Part shown: positions 10,323 to 22,577 of the stretch, in pieces
Position numbering within the stretch: position 1 is the first letter of the stretch
Layout of the letters: every line of letters begins with the position of its first letter
Source of the DNA: Bactericera cockerelli
Taxonomy: Eukaryota; Arthropoda; Insecta; Hemiptera; Triozidae
Assembly (NCBI GenBank): GCA_024516035.1
Contig: CM044955.1
Coordinates: 55,765,257-55,829,256, forward strand
Length of the DNA: 64,000 bases
Direction: 5' to 3'
Translations under genes and position numbers: made by a program
Notes under the pieces: generated by a model
What the model was told of the DNA's origin: nothing
What the model saw: the letters and a program-made list of their open reading frames with translations, nothing else
The model's database searches: none

Positions 10323-10467
10323 GCGTTCGAAGAGTTGGAGGTGCTGCTCGCCAAGTACAGCATCTGCATCGCCATCAAGGAGAAGCTGGTGAAAGATTCA
10401 GGGGTGGCTGAGGACACCGCCTACGACGAAATCGTGCTCAAGCTACTCACGAAGCCCAGAGCCAGGG
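10323..10467 (+). CDS. mtt: metabotropic glutamate receptor-like exon (ligand-binding domain, part 2)
   Basis: This 145-nt exon runs from the acceptor ttctgttctcag to the donor gtgagt. It enters in phase 0 and leaves after the first base of a Gly codon. It encodes AFEELEVLLAKYSICIAIKE, then KLVKDSGVAEDTAYDEIVLK and LLTKPRARG. This is the lobe-2 helix and strand of mGluRs (a conserved CIA strand, an I-KLL helix and the K-ARGV turn before the next strand). It continues directly from the NYGVK end of the previous exon and into GVIVF of the next. No stop or frameshift is present. The composition is far more GC-rich than the flanking intron. Confidence 0.93.
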
Positions 10468-13400
10468 GTGAGTTTAGGAGCTCTCAGGGCGGAATTACTC
10501 ATCATCATATGTTTTCAATCCGAAGATTGGTTAGCAATATTTCTCCACTTATCTCTTTCTGAAGTGCATCTTTTCATTTCACAGTAAGATCTGCATCCCG
10601 CGTATTGTATTATTTGATCCATGTAAATGTTTTTAATACCTCTGTGGAGCGAAGTTCAGATTTTGGTTATTGCTTAGACGGGGAAAACTAATGTTTAGTG
10701 ATGATTTGAGATCTCGATTTTGTCTATTAATTTTGCCCTATTTTGTCAATAAAACTATAATAAGGAAAGTGTTGTATTACTAAACAATTTCGAATAAAGT
10801 TTAATCACAATAAATAAAATGCAATAGAACAAAAAAACATTGAAGTAACTTAAATAAAGTTTAATCAATGGTGATGAAAATGTCCAGGGCAATCTCCACA
10901 ATTTTTGTTTATTTGTAATTTAAAGTCAATTTTGAAATCCATTACTAAGCACACCTGAAAAAATAAAGAAAAATAAATGACTCCTGTAAGATGCTTGTTT
11001 ACATTGAACTTACTTTTTAAAATAGAAGAACTTATCATACATAATATATACGTAATTATTAGATTAAAAAGAATACTGTGTGAAAAACTGTTCACCGAAT
11101 ATACCTAATTTAGTCACCACTTACTTAAACATTGTCATTTTCAATCATTTCATTAGCATAATGTATTAGCTACATAAATTATGCCAAGGAGGAGGATAGT
11201 TTGTTCGGAGGATCGACATACCATACACATGGGTGTAACCCGTTAATTTGAAGAAAAAAAAAACCAAGACTCTGGTCAAGGACTCAATTGTTTTAAAATA
11301 TACAATTTTAATTGATAGCTACATTTATACACCATTATAGGTAAACACTTATGTACACGGACACTATCGCATATCTCATGAAGCGTAGATTCATCAAAAT
11401 CAAACAATAAACATCAGAAATTTGTACCCAAATCAGGTTCTGTGCATATGTTTCTATGAAATTCGTGTTTTTTAGTCACATTCAAATCCCAAACAAGAGC
11501 ATATTGTAACGTACAAGTTCCCAAACTCTAGTTCCAACTTTCAACAAGGGTATGGATGTACTTTTATGTCCCATGAGACAACCCCTCCTCGTAATAGGCC
11601 CTCCAAACTTTTCCTGTAACTAATACCCGGGGCAAGAAAGCTTTCAAAGTTTCGGAATATTAAAGCAAGGATTATACAAGGAGGCTTGCAAAAAAAAGTT
11701 GGAAAACTGCTCTCAAATGAAACACAAACATTGCAGCAGACGGCTCCGGGCGGGGGGGGGTCCTCGGAGTATTCAAATATGATGTCCTGATGCTTGTTTT
11801 TGCAAAGTTTTCAGTCAACAAACCACCATCATGGTTGGTGGTTGTTGTTTTGGACAAAGTTAAGTACAAGTTACGGTTACACAACTAGACAAGATTACAG
11901 TTTACTTTGCCTAATGCCTGAAGTCTGTTTCAAGATTTGGTGGACTCGAGTGACGTAAACTTATTAATATGGATGTCCCCATCAGGGATTCTTATTTCTA
12001 AATCTCTATACTCTATGGATAATATCTGTGTGAGTGTAGACATGTTTCTTCAACCAAATTAGATTCGATCATAGAGGAATAAGTAATGGGGACGTCATAA
12101 CGTATAATATCTTGTGGGTAATAATTCTGTCCATAACAAACTATCCAATGTGCCACCCGTTATTACCTTCTTAAGGATGTAAGGTAAAAAATTAATCTCT
12201 TATTGTTGTGATTTAATCTGCGTTACAATTAACCAAGATGTCCTATTTTACGGGACAGATTTTGAGGCATTTAAATTCTCCATTACTTATTGGTCCATGG
12301 AATAAAAATATGTTAATTAAATGTAAAGAGGCTACCTATGAGAGGCTAAAAATATCTTTTTTTCCTGTTAGGCACTTTAATTAAAAATATCTTTACCAAT
12401 CATAATGATTTAATCACTATTCAATTAATGACCTTGACCAGTCGCCGTCGATAGCACGTCAAATTCAAAGCTCTCTTAAGATCATGCAAGTCAAGCAACG
12501 TCCAGCAGGGTGAAGAATTGATGATGACCCCCAGGTTAGAATCTTTAGATTCGTTGATGCTGATGGTTTTTTCTGAGCCAAACTAAGATTGGGTGATGTT
12601 AACTTAATCCAATAGGTAAATGAAGGTTGAAATCCCCGTATCAAATGGTCCATGATATTGATATATCAAGCTAAATAAGAGCTTTCCTACGACTAATCTG
12701 CTATTGCAATGATGAATGACTCTAGTTTAATTTATATTTATTTATTTTGGAGCTCTGAGCATCAAAGTTCTCAGGAAATCTATCTTCTATTAAATCAAAG
12801 CGGTGTTTTTCAACTTAATAGTTATACAACATCTCAGGTAATAACTTTCTCTTGAACACATTACCATTTTTTCCCTTTCAAGTACCTACTTATACCCACC
12901 CTAAATTCCAGGAATTTTATTTCCGAAACCACGATTTTCAATTGATGGTTAAAATGACATGGTAGAAGTTGCTACAAAAGAAAATCTATAATACAGTCTT
13001 ATAGGTTAGTGATGAAGACACATAAGTTTAATGTGAACCACAAGCTACAAGTTTAAAACAAAAGAAATTTCTTCTTCGTCTATTCTGTTCATGTCTTTGT
13101 GATAAAATTGAATGCGACAGTGTTTCATCCCTCCCGCTGGGGGTTTCTTTCTTTATTTTCCAGAGATGTGGTGTAAAACACTAAAACTTCAATCTCTTGA
13201 ATGTGTGTGCATTTGTGCATCAGTTTATTGAGTGTCCTAGAGGGATAAGCATAGTTTAGGGAAAATGAAATGTTTTTAGTGAAATCGTGTGTCCTGGTAC
13301 AGTGGTAGCTACTTTTGGAGGCGAATTGTCTGTGCCATTTGTTTCGCCTTTGAACGGTTGGTCACCCGCCCTGCAGCAAATATGAACAGTTTCTTCATAG

Positions 13401-13689
13401 TGGGTGATATACTCATAAAATACTCTTCAGTGTGGTAGGAAACAGGCGAGATTAATGCTCAAAATATTTTTTTCTACCATTATGTGGTAGTCTCAAATAA
13501 ATCAGGAAAAATTCCAAGAATCCATGCGCTAGATTGTTTAAATTACAAGTCCAGCACCGTAACCATAGCAACTACCAATGCTAGGTAATTCAGGTATCAA
13601 CATGGACTTCAAGCAGCCTTAGTTGAGCCGAAAATACTTCCTCTACCTACTTGGGATGTGACGGAATTTTTGTTTGAAAATTTTGCCAA

Positions 13690-13745
13690 ATAGGGATTTG
13701 AACTCACCTCTGAAACACAAGTAGTTACCAACGTTACAATACTGA
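13690..13745 (-). mobile_element. possible tRNA-like SINE head
   Basis: The minus strand has a B-box-like GAGTTCAAATCCC preceded by a loose A-box-like region about 40 nt upstream. No body match to the other SINE families was found. Confidence 0.3.
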
Positions 13746-14005
13746 AGGCTGGAGCTCACAATCATACATGTCCGTCAGTTGTTGCTTCCAGCAGTGAATG
13801 GATTACCTCCAAGTAATGACTCATTAAAGACAAAATTCTACAGAGGCAATTGATTGTCCTGTCCACGCCATGTTTTAAGATTCCAAACTGAAGCAAGTTT
13901 CTCAACTGACGGAAACATGAAAAAAGTGTCAAAATAAAACAGAACTCTCTTCAGAGGAACTTAATTTATATCAATGACGTCTTTTCTTCTTTTTCTTAAG
14001 AGAGC

Positions 14006-14448
14006 TTATTGCAGCATACATTTCTTGTAGCATACTTCAGAAGACTTGCTCCAGGGCCCAAGCAGCAGATGTCGCATGCTTGAAAGTTCCTCTGGAATGG
14101 CTTTGAGAAAGCTAAAAGCTCTATAAACAAGGGGCCCTGTAAAGCCTACCGGGGCAAAAAACTTGAAGCTCATCTGCATAATGCCATCAGAACATTCTGA
14201 ATAATTTGCACACTTATCTAGTCTTCTGAAAATTTCCCGCACACTTGAACGTTTAACTTCGGTAGACACTTGTGTAGCAGAATGAGGTGCCCCGGATGCT
14301 GAAATTACTGAACCTAGGAGCATGAGTCTTATAATGGAGGTAGTTCGCTTCAAACTTTTGATAAACATTAGCCGCTCAACAGGAAATTTCCCTGGCAAGC
14401 ATCGCGTTTGGTTAGGCAGATATTGTGGAATACTGGGTGTATTCAAAC
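14006..14448 (-). pseudogene. terminal exon-like frame of an unidentified minus-strand gene
   Basis: An acceptor-like ctaatttttcag precedes a 443-nt region open for 146 codons to a TAA at 14006-14008. The product has mixed composition, rich in Ser and Arg, with runs such as REIFRRLDKCANYSECSDG, FFAPVGFTGPLVYRAFSFLK and HLLLGPWSKSSEVCYKKCML. It looks helical and soluble rather than low-complexity. I do not recognise the family. It lies on the same strand as, and downstream of, the exon-like pieces at 14595-14775, 15206-15364 and 15622-15781. With in-frame stops in two of those, the whole locus is more likely a decayed gene fragment inside the mGluR intron than a working nested gene. The frame itself has no break. 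Confidence 0.45.
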
Positions 14449-14594
14449 CTGAAAAATTAGTTCTATAAAAAGTTAGAGCAGAAAAACTATAGCAAATATA
14501 TGAATTATGCTTTGGGTGTGTTGAATTATGACTGAAAAAATAATTGTGGACAATTTAGAACAGGAAAAACTATAACAAAAATTATTAATTGTAC

Positions 14595-14775
14595 CTTGGG
14601 TGTGTTGAAACATGTCTAATAGAGCAAAAAATACAGCGCAAATAGTAGAGTATGCCTTTGGTCCAGCTCTCCCTCATGCTTGAAGCTGTTTGCTCCTGGC
14701 ACTTCACATTTTAAGACTCCATGCGCTCCATATCGTTAACTAAGGAACCAACGAGTTGTGTCATTATCTTTTGGC
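14595..14775 (-). pseudogene. exon-like piece of the same minus-strand relic, with an in-frame stop
   Basis: An acceptor-like cttttcag and a donor-like CCCAAG|gtacaa bound a 181-nt stretch. One frame reads QKIMTQLVGSLVNDMERMES, a TAA, then NVKCQEQTASSMRESWTKG. The sequence on both sides of the stop looks like protein. Its phase does not fit simply with either neighbour, so the boundaries or the frame are uncertain. Confidence 0.35.
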
Positions 14776-15024
14776 CTGAAAAGTCTAAGGGCGAAGGTAA
14801 TAGTCAAATTCGAGTTTAAAAGTTTGAGTCAGAAACCTACATTTCCTTATTATTTAAAATAATACTGAAAATATAAACTTAAGTCCACATAGGTATAGCA
14901 TTTTTTTCTAATAATTTCTTCTCAATACTGACTTGACAAAAATTATTTTAATATATATTATGAAACAACACTTAAGACAAAGCCACATTTTTGGTTAGAA
15001 AGAAAATGCTAATAAAAAGCTCAC

Positions 15025-15080
15025 GAATAGCTCAGTGGTTAAGCACTCGCTTGCCATGCGGAAGGTTCCGTGTTAGCTAC
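15025..15080 (+). mobile_element. degenerate tRNA-like SINE head
   Basis: An A-box-like TAGCTCAGTGGTTAAGCAC is followed 20 nt later by a decayed B-box (GGTTCCGTGTTAG). An A-rich tail follows. It lies in an intron of the minus-strand relic. Confidence 0.45.
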
Positions 15081-15205
15081 GAAATAAAAAAGGCAATGAA
15101 TCACTACTCATCTTAATAAAAAAAATAAAAAAAATGTGGGGTAGTGGAAATAATTTTTAACAGCGGTGAACCTATCCCTACAAATAGTTACTCATTTTTC
15201 CTCAC

Positions 15206-15364
15206 AAGAAATGACTCTGTAACATCCAAAGTAAATAGACAAAAAATTGGACTGCGTTGAAGCCGTGCTGAGACCAAGTACTTATCTACTACATGGATGC
15301 ATTCTTCAAATCTTAATGAGAAGCCATCCGTCATGATTTTCTTTGGAACATCTGTTTCGGTTAG
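15206..15364 (-). pseudogene. exon-like piece of an unidentified minus-strand gene
   Basis: A 159-nt stretch (53 codons, phase 0 in and out) lies between an acceptor-like tatacag and a donor-like gtgagg. It reads LTETDVPKKIMTDGFSLRFE, then ECIHVVDKYLVSARLQRSPI and FCLFTLDVTESFL without a stop. The mixture of residues and predicted helices is typical of real protein. It joins in phase with 15622-15781. I do not recognise the family. A SINE of family C fills most of the 257-nt gap between the two pieces. Confidence 0.45.
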
Positions 15365-15378
15365 CTGTATAAAGAAAC

Positions 15379-15545
15379 TAGTTTAACTTAAAGAGTTAAA
15401 AGTTTTCATATTTGTGTTAATCACTTTCGAGATATCACAACTACTCAAACTCGCTTTACTAAATCAACGCTGAAACCGGGACTTGAACCACCGACCTCCA
15501 GGTTACAAGTTTGTCGCCTTATCGATCAAGCTACTGAGGTCGGTA
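15379..15545 (-). mobile_element. tRNA-headed SINE, family C, minus strand
   Basis: Minus strand: ACCTCAGTAGCTTGATCGAT begins the head, with the B-box-like GGTTCAAGTCCC. The body agtttgagtagttgtgatat then atttgtgttaatcac-type words match 57931-58080 and 46557-46702. It lies in the putative intron between the exon-like pieces at 15622 and 15364. Confidence 0.8.
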
Positions 15546-15621
15546 ACTAGATTAACTATTTGCAACATAAAACCGTTGATGAAGACTTCCATTTTTAGAC
15601 AAAGATAATGTTCAACGTTAC

Positions 15622-15781
15622 CTTTGTAATTAAAAAGGAGAACAAAGTTTCTACAATACTCTTACATAGTTCCTTAGGTACAATGCTGGTACATTGTAGA
15701 ATGTTCTTGAGAAACGTGGAATTTCACGACATGAACTCTTCTGTTAAAGAAGAGTTCTTGCTTAAGGAATAATGAATGAAG
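15622..15781 (-). pseudogene. exon-like piece of an unidentified minus-strand gene, with an in-frame TGA
   Basis: A 160-nt stretch runs from an acceptor-like catctttag to a donor-like AAAG|gtaacg. It reads SFIHYSLSKNSSLTEEFMS, TGA (15724-15726), then NSTFLKNILQCTSIVPKELC and KSIVETLFSFLITK, ending in phase 0 like the start of the next piece. One stop interrupts otherwise protein-like sequence. No family recognised. Confidence 0.42.
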
Positions 15782-15956
15782 CTAAAGATGCAGGTACTTT
15801 TCACTTTTACGATTTGAGTTTTGAAAATTTCATTGTTTGTGAAACAAGTACAAAAGAAGGGATTGTAGTTTTCAGTTTATGCTGCATTCAAGATCTACAG
15901 GATAGCTGGAAATCGGAAGATGTTCTTTTGTGCTATTGGTGTAACGATCGGTTTCT

Positions 15957-16310
15957 TTTTTCTTTTAAGTGGGGTTTTAACGTCGCTTTCAACTGCCATG
16001 ATAACACAACTTAGCTCTAGACCCTATGGTAACTATAATTTTGTAGGTGTAGAGACTAGGGTATTTGTTGCCACCTACTTTTGTTATCAGTATAAACAGA
16101 AAAGTCAGAAGTTGTATTAGATGTACATTGTACATAAATACCTGGACAGCTGTTTCGAGCTTATTTGCTCTCATCAGCAGGTAATAGTTCTGAATAGCCA
16201 TGCCATCAACTAACCTCTCTTTTTTAATCAGTATGTTTATACTGTTTAGAAAAGTGAGATTTTATTCTAGTCAGTTTCGCGTCAATGGCACATTGAATAC
16301 GCCAAGTTAT
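15957..16310. mobile_element. fragments of 5S-type SINE
   Basis: 15957-16020 is the minus-strand tail (aagtggggttttaacgtcgc then tttcaactgccatg) of the 5S-headed SINE family. 16276-16310 (gcgtcaatggcacattgaat) resembles the start of its 5S head on the plus strand. Both are short and decayed, and are probably separate insertions. Confidence 0.5.
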
Positions 16311-17251
16311 TGTAAGGTTGCTAATAATGAATAACGTTCAGCGAGGTTAAAAAAAATAATGAAATACCAACAATACGCACTATGAGTGGCAACTAAAGTT
16401 CACCGGAACGATAGGTTCGAACCTTCGCTGTGGTGTTGGCCATTCTGGATCAAAACAAAACTGGCGAAGTTGACTTATAAATTTACAGACAACAGAAGAA
16501 AAATGCCTCTCAAATGATCTTAATTTTCAAGACAATTACACACACACAAAAAATTGTTAAGTCGGAACGAGAAATGTTTAGAATGTAAGAGGAAACAATT
16601 AGAATTAGAAAACACTCGATCAAAAGTTAGTCATATCCTCTCAATGTCCATAATATACAATTCAAGCAATAATAAATTATACCATCTCAATATACAAACA
16701 AGTGTCGTACATATAAATTTAATATGATACTAAGTGAATTGAATGCTGTATCAAGTAAAACTCCCAAAGTGCACTTTCGTCCAAGGAAAATGTTGAAGCG
16801 CAAATAATTCTCCAAAAACAAGAGTCTTAAAATATTAATGGATTAATTCTTGTGTCCTAAACGCATTACCCAACGAGTAATGATACTTCTTTCAAAACTA
16901 ATAAACTTTACCTAGCAAACTTTATACTTGCAAAACTTTCACTTTGAAACTTTAAACCAAAAAGTAATTTTGTGACGAATAAACAATAAAGTACCAATAA
17001 CCAACTCATACTCTAAGTGACAACTTAAGTTCAGTAAATAAATTTAAGAAGAAGCAATGAAAACTTCTTTTTTAAACTTGTCTTTTTGTTTCACAAAAGC
17101 TATAACTTTAAAAGAAACGTCTCTTAACAACAACAAACTGTTAATTTTTGAAGAAAAGGTAAATACAATGTTAAGTTTAAATGAGTGTTTTTTTTATTTA
17201 TTATTGGTGAGTTTTTTATACATAAACAACACTAGACAATACAACACGGGC

Positions 17252-17277
17252 TCCTTCCGTGTCCTGACACGGAAGGA
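17252..17277. repeat. perfect hairpin, 12-bp arms, 2-nt loop
   Basis: TCCTTCCGTGTC and GACACGGAAGGA are exact inverted repeats around CT. GC-rich in an AT-rich setting. Confidence 0.9.
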
Positions 17278-17434
17278 TCCCAGAAAATTGCTTCTGGGTG
17301 TCCAAGGGGTTAATTTTTTTTATATTAATGACACACCCGATGATTTTCGAATTAAAGACATTTTTTTAGTTATTTATTTATTTACAATCTACAATATAAC
17401 ATCACAAATACAATTGTAATTTTTAATTGAAAAG

Positions 17435-17640
17435 TTAACGAAAATAACATGAGGGAGAAGCAATCCAATGATAGCACTCCCATAGGGGCAGACAAGCTGC
17501 TGAGGACAATTTTAAAAATACATACCCACTTATTTTTGAACCTGTTTCCGGAAACATCTGCTTGGTAAGCAAAAAAACTGTACTTAATTTTCCATGTTCA
17601 AACTGTTGGTAGAGCCAATTCATTTTATCTCTGCTGCTCT
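17435..17640 (-). pseudogene. possible further piece of the minus-strand relic
   Basis: Open on the minus strand, reading NWLYQQFEHGKLSTVFLLTK and QMFPETGSKISG to a donor-like gtatgt at 17520-17525. A second protein-like stretch follows after a possible 3' splice site (cctcagcag). The composition is protein-like but no family is recognised, and a link to the pieces at 14.0-15.8 kb is only by strand and proximity. Confidence 0.25.
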
Positions 17641-18439
17641 GGGGTCATAAGGAAACCCATTGCTCAACCCTGCGTTCCCCTATCTTAATTTTCCTCAGTC
17701 TTAAACAAGAGAAATAAAAACGAGGAACTGCAATTTTATTTATTCCAACGTCATAAATCACGGCAACGTTGTCCCTGGAGGTTGCGAAAGTGGGACAACA
17801 TTGTAAAGAAAGAAATCTGCTCCACTTAACAACATGCAAAGAGTGTGGAAAAAGAGAAACCCTGATGCAACAAATCTGCCGCTATATTTCACCGCATAGA
17901 TTCCACACTTGGAATTTTCGTGTGGGGAAAGTAGGGAGACGCGGAGGTAAGTTAGGACAGCGGGAATGTACGGAAACGAGGGGTAACTTATTTTGTTTTC
18001 CCTACAAGGGCACGAGTGTCAGGAGTAAGATAGTCCACATGAGCGCACCTCCTCAGCAGAATTACTTTTCTCTTCTCATTTTCCTTTGCTTTTATTAATA
18101 GCATTATTTATCATATATTTTATTATGACTATTATTGCCATAACCTCCACCACTTTTATTTACAATGAAGTTTCTGTTAAATTGGGTAGGTGAACATTAT
18201 GAGAGCTTATGAATCTTTTATTTATTTGTGCTTCTATTTCAGATAAAATAAAATATGGGCTTGTAATTAAATATATATTTTTCTATTGAAATTTTAAGTT
18301 TAATTTTATGTACAGGTAAAGATATAACAAAAAAGAATATAGACGAGATTTTTTTTTTCTTTTCAAAAAAACAAAATATTTTACTTCAACAATAGATTGC
18401 AATTGCTCTGGGCAAAGAGTTAAATTGCTGAAATATAAG

Positions 18440-18655
18440 CTACTTTTTCATAGCCCCCAGGCAGGCTGCTGGACTATTTTTTATGTATGGCCCCCCAGCC
18501 AATCTATTAAACAACTCCCTGTTTAGTAGTTCCTTTAGAACTCTTTTCATAGAAAGCTTACAAACCTGCCACACACATTGACCATCACCAGCATGGTTTA
18601 TTCTGGAAACACCCAATAAAGGATTGTACCTCGGGGTCACCCACCGAGGCCTCAC
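18440..18655 (-). pseudogene. possible further piece of the minus-strand relic
   Basis: A 71-codon minus frame contains SRINHAGDGQCVWQVCKLSM and KRVLKELLNRELFNRLAGGP. It looks like protein rather than low-complexity. No family recognised and no clear splice sites. Listed because it is on the same strand as the other unassigned pieces. Confidence 0.25.
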
Positions 18656-18728
18656 CTCACTGCAGATTTCTTAACTCGCTGCACGGTCTTATAAGAACTG
18701 GTTTACTCAAAGGGTCATCGTCACTGCT

Positions 18729-18958
18729 TTTTTTGGTTTAACCTCGCTTTCAACTGCATGGTTACATCACGACAGTAGTTTTATCCTTTATCCTCCATTT
18801 TCTGAAAGTCACAAACTATATACTCAAATTAACCTCACCCAGCCAAAGTGGGGCTAGGATCAGCCCCACTTTGGCCAACCATCACGAGGTTGTGAATAAA
18901 ATTGAAATGGTCACCCATTCAAGTCCTAACCTCACTGGACGTTGTTTCGTTTCTACGT
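18729..18958 (-). mobile_element. 5S-type SINE, body with remnant of the 5S head
   Basis: The minus-strand body matches 28562-28727 (tttcaactgcatgg, caccagcc-type words), and the remnant head includes ggtcacccattcaagtccta at 18920-18950, the internal control region end of 5S rRNA. The rest of the head is lost. A perfect 14-bp inverted repeat (GCCAAAGTGGGGCT / AGCCCCACTTTGGC) lies at 18842-18875. Confidence 0.72.
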
Positions 18959-21900
18959 TTTTGTAAAATATTCATCCCCTTGAAGTCTCGATTACAACTT
19001 TCAATTTTCACTCCTATGATATTCCACAGCTATTCTAATTATAAGAAATTCTCTGGATAAAAATACAGCGTTATCCTCGAAATGACACCGTCGGAATTTA
19101 CCAAGAATTATATTGGTTTCGAAACCTTCCTCAAGATCTGTATTAAGACGACAATATTAAACCCATAATCCGACGGCTCCCGACGGAATTAAAGAAATTC
19201 CTTTCACAATTTTCTGTGGCGCTGACCTTTTTAGTTTTTGGGAAAATTGTCATGTTCTCAAACATTGAAACCAACGTCTGCAGGACTTTTACCCAAACTC
19301 ATAATATAATAATGAAAATGAATTCGACCCAGGACTCAACCCTTTTGCTTCTTCAAGGCAAGAAGCACATCAAAAGACAATTTATAGGCCCTCGATAATT
19401 TTACTTTGGAGCTATATAATTTCTAATATTTAATAAATTGAATGGATATTAATTAATTTGCTAGAAACTCTTCGAAAAAAGGTAAAGATTTTCTTACAAT
19501 TTGGTAAATTTCACGTCATAATCCAGACAAAAAAACGGTATTTTCTTTCTCCTGATTTTTTTTATGTTTTATTTTTGGTTCCTTTACCTACGATCAGTAG
19601 GTACAAAGATCAATAACTACATATTGACTCTCTAAAGAAACACAGTTTTTGAGGCATTTCAAAGATCAAAATTCGGAGAAACACGAAAATTTGATTTTTA
19701 AATTTCTAATTACAAAATTAAGGTATATCTATTGAACTTTGTCAATAATAATATTTAGAAAGGAAATTTAAAAATTCCAAAAATAGTTTTGGAACAGACT
19801 ATAGTTTACTGAAACTGGTATACTCTTAGGGCCGAGGAGTATATTTCTGATTATAATTTTCTCACGTATAAAATCCATCAGATAATAATTATACCAGTAC
19901 ATATCAATGTTCTCATCTCTCACAGGAACACATATTTGGTATTGAAAGGATTGTTCAAAGTTTTCAGCGCAGTATTAATAAAATTAAAATAGGGATATAG
20001 CAGATGTACAGGAGAGAGAGAGAGAGGAAAGAGAAATATTGGATGGAATAGGCAAAGAAATTAGGGACTTGCAAAATCTACAATCCCTATCAAGGGACCA
20101 CTGATAATATATGTCATTATTGAGCCCATTCTATAGAGAACAAAATATCGTCTATACCTACCTATTATCATATAAATAATTTACTTTTTGGTCTTCGATT
20201 TTTACAGTTTAAATAGATATTTCAAAAAAACACTAGGCAAATATAGATTTTTTTGTAAAAGTGGGTATCCCCATTGGATTGAATCCTTTTTTTACAAAAA
20301 AACTTTTTCCTAGCCTTAAATATTTTTTTACTGACAAAGTAAAAGATAACAACTTGATGAATTTTTATCTTTTGATCGTTACAAAACAGATCACAAACAT
20401 GACATATTTATTGTATATACTCGTATATAGATCTACAATGTATACCATACAATTCAAACATACCTTCTCAGGATTTGTTTGTCCCAATGGAACCTAACAA
20501 AATGAAAGGACATCCTGCACTCTGGTTCCTTTATCTCATCCATTATCTTGAGGATACAGCAGAGATGTAATTAGTTTGCACAGCTCGCAAGTTGTTCAGC
20601 AAGATATAGCCGTTATTAGATTATATCTCTCGTGAAGAAGTGCAGATGGGAAAGACGAGAATGTTGAAAAGGGATAGAGGAAAAAGTGTATCTGAAAAAC
20701 AAGATGGTATGAGATTTCGGAGTGTTATTAGACTTATTAGGGAAGAGAGAAAAATAAAAATAAAAAAATAAATAGAAAAACTTGAAACACTTAAAAAGAA
20801 ATGAAATAAATTGTTCAAGAGTGAAGAATGGATTTAATGCGACATAATAGGTTTGTAATAAATTGAAGAATATGATGTGAGCGAATAGAAAGAAGAAATG
20901 AGATTAATGAAAACATTGTAAGAATAGTTGAGATAGGAAAAATTAATGTAGAAGCGATAGAATAGAATTTGATATGCCTTTTTTACAGTTTTGAGACAAG
21001 TCGCTTTACACTGGAAGTCAGGGATATTGATATGATGCAATTTAAAATTATTTGTCTATTCTGAGAGTAAAGACTGAACACTTTAACATCATCAAATAAA
21101 AAACACCCATTTATTTTGATGACCTTGTTTATACCACTGGCACTGGGTTAGAACGAAAAGTCAATAATCTTGGCATTCTAAACAGGGTTTATGTTTATAT
21201 TTTTGAGTATTTTATAATTTTATATTTAAAAAAAAATCATCACGTGGAATGAAAAGAAAATTTTGTTGGGTAAAAAGAGAAGACAGATACAAGTCCTAGA
21301 AATGTTCACAGTCAAAATAATATTATGGATGTATATAAGGAAATAATTGAAAGAAAGAAAAATAAAATATAATGATGAAGACAAGAGACAGAGAAAAAGA
21401 AATTAATGAGTGAAAGTGTATTTCAAATGACGGATTTAGTGAATGTATGAAAGACGTGTGAGAAAAAGAGCAAAATGCAGGAAAAGTACGGGAGCAAGAG
21501 AGAAAGAAAAGTATCAGAGGTGTGAGTATGAACAAAAAGAAAGAGAAAATGCGAGACACAACAAGAGAGTTGAAGAAAGAAACAGAGGAAAGGAAAACGG
21601 GGTATTAATTATTGTAATCGTACTTTATTTGATTGTTTCTCGTGTTTTGTGTGGAGGTGAGGATGTGATGAAGTGTGGATGTGGCACTAATGGAACCTGA
21701 ACTGTGAACAACACGCTCGCACCAATTATGGCACCAGGATAATGAAACAGCTCGACAGCCTTGCAGGTGTAATTGAATTTTCCAACCAATACTTGGAAAA
21801 CTTGAATGGTCGGAATTGGAACACGAGGAAAACCTTTCAATTTGTCGAGATTCTTTTTGTCAGAATAAAAAGAAAATTCTACAGCTAACAGATGAAGCAG

Positions 21901-22577
21901 GGTGAGAAATGTGAACCATAAAGAAGAGTAATAGAAACACGAAGAAATAAAAGAAGAGGTAGAAAATAAAATGTGTATATCTATTGTCTCAGTCGAAGAC
22001 AATGCTTTAATCTATAATAAACATATAGGAAGTTGGTTTAAAAAAAAATACACCTTGGTGTCAAAGAAAGTAAAAAACAAAAACGATGTCAATATCTTTT
22101 TTGTATTGCCTGAGCATAATACAAAACATAAAAATATCGCATTAATAATGTATCATACAAAAGGTACGGGCTAACAATTCAAATAAGCATACTTTTAATA
22201 ATATTATCCAACCCCAAGTCCTTTGGTGGAAAAGTATTAGACTCCTGTCCCATGAAGTAAAACTGAATACATTTCAAATGATAAAAAAATATACTTTTCA
22301 CTCGAATAAATTGTTTTAAAACCGCAAGAACAATTGAGCACGTTGTACAGGAAATAGAAAGTATGGTCACATTTATGATAAAAGTTTGAGAAAAAAACGG
22401 CACGAACAGTTTATTTTATGTACAACTGACCATTCTGAGTCTGCACGGATGGTTCAAAAAGTTTTTTTCTGCACAATAAATCAAAAGTTCTACTAAAGAA
22501 TATAATAATAAGCATCATTTGGATGATAATTTTGATGATGATTATAGTCAAACTACATATTATTATTATCACCACCC

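Noticed and set aside
11749..11761. G run as a G-quadruplex element
   Set aside because: A single run with no three further G tracts nearby; not enough to support a quadruplex.
12465..12653. 62-codon minus-strand frame as a gene
   Set aside because: Short, no domain, no supporting splice structure; consistent with chance.
21625..22002. 125-codon minus-strand frame with protein-like stretches
   Set aside because: No motif, no splice or promoter context and no recognisable relatives; could be chance. Left unannotated.
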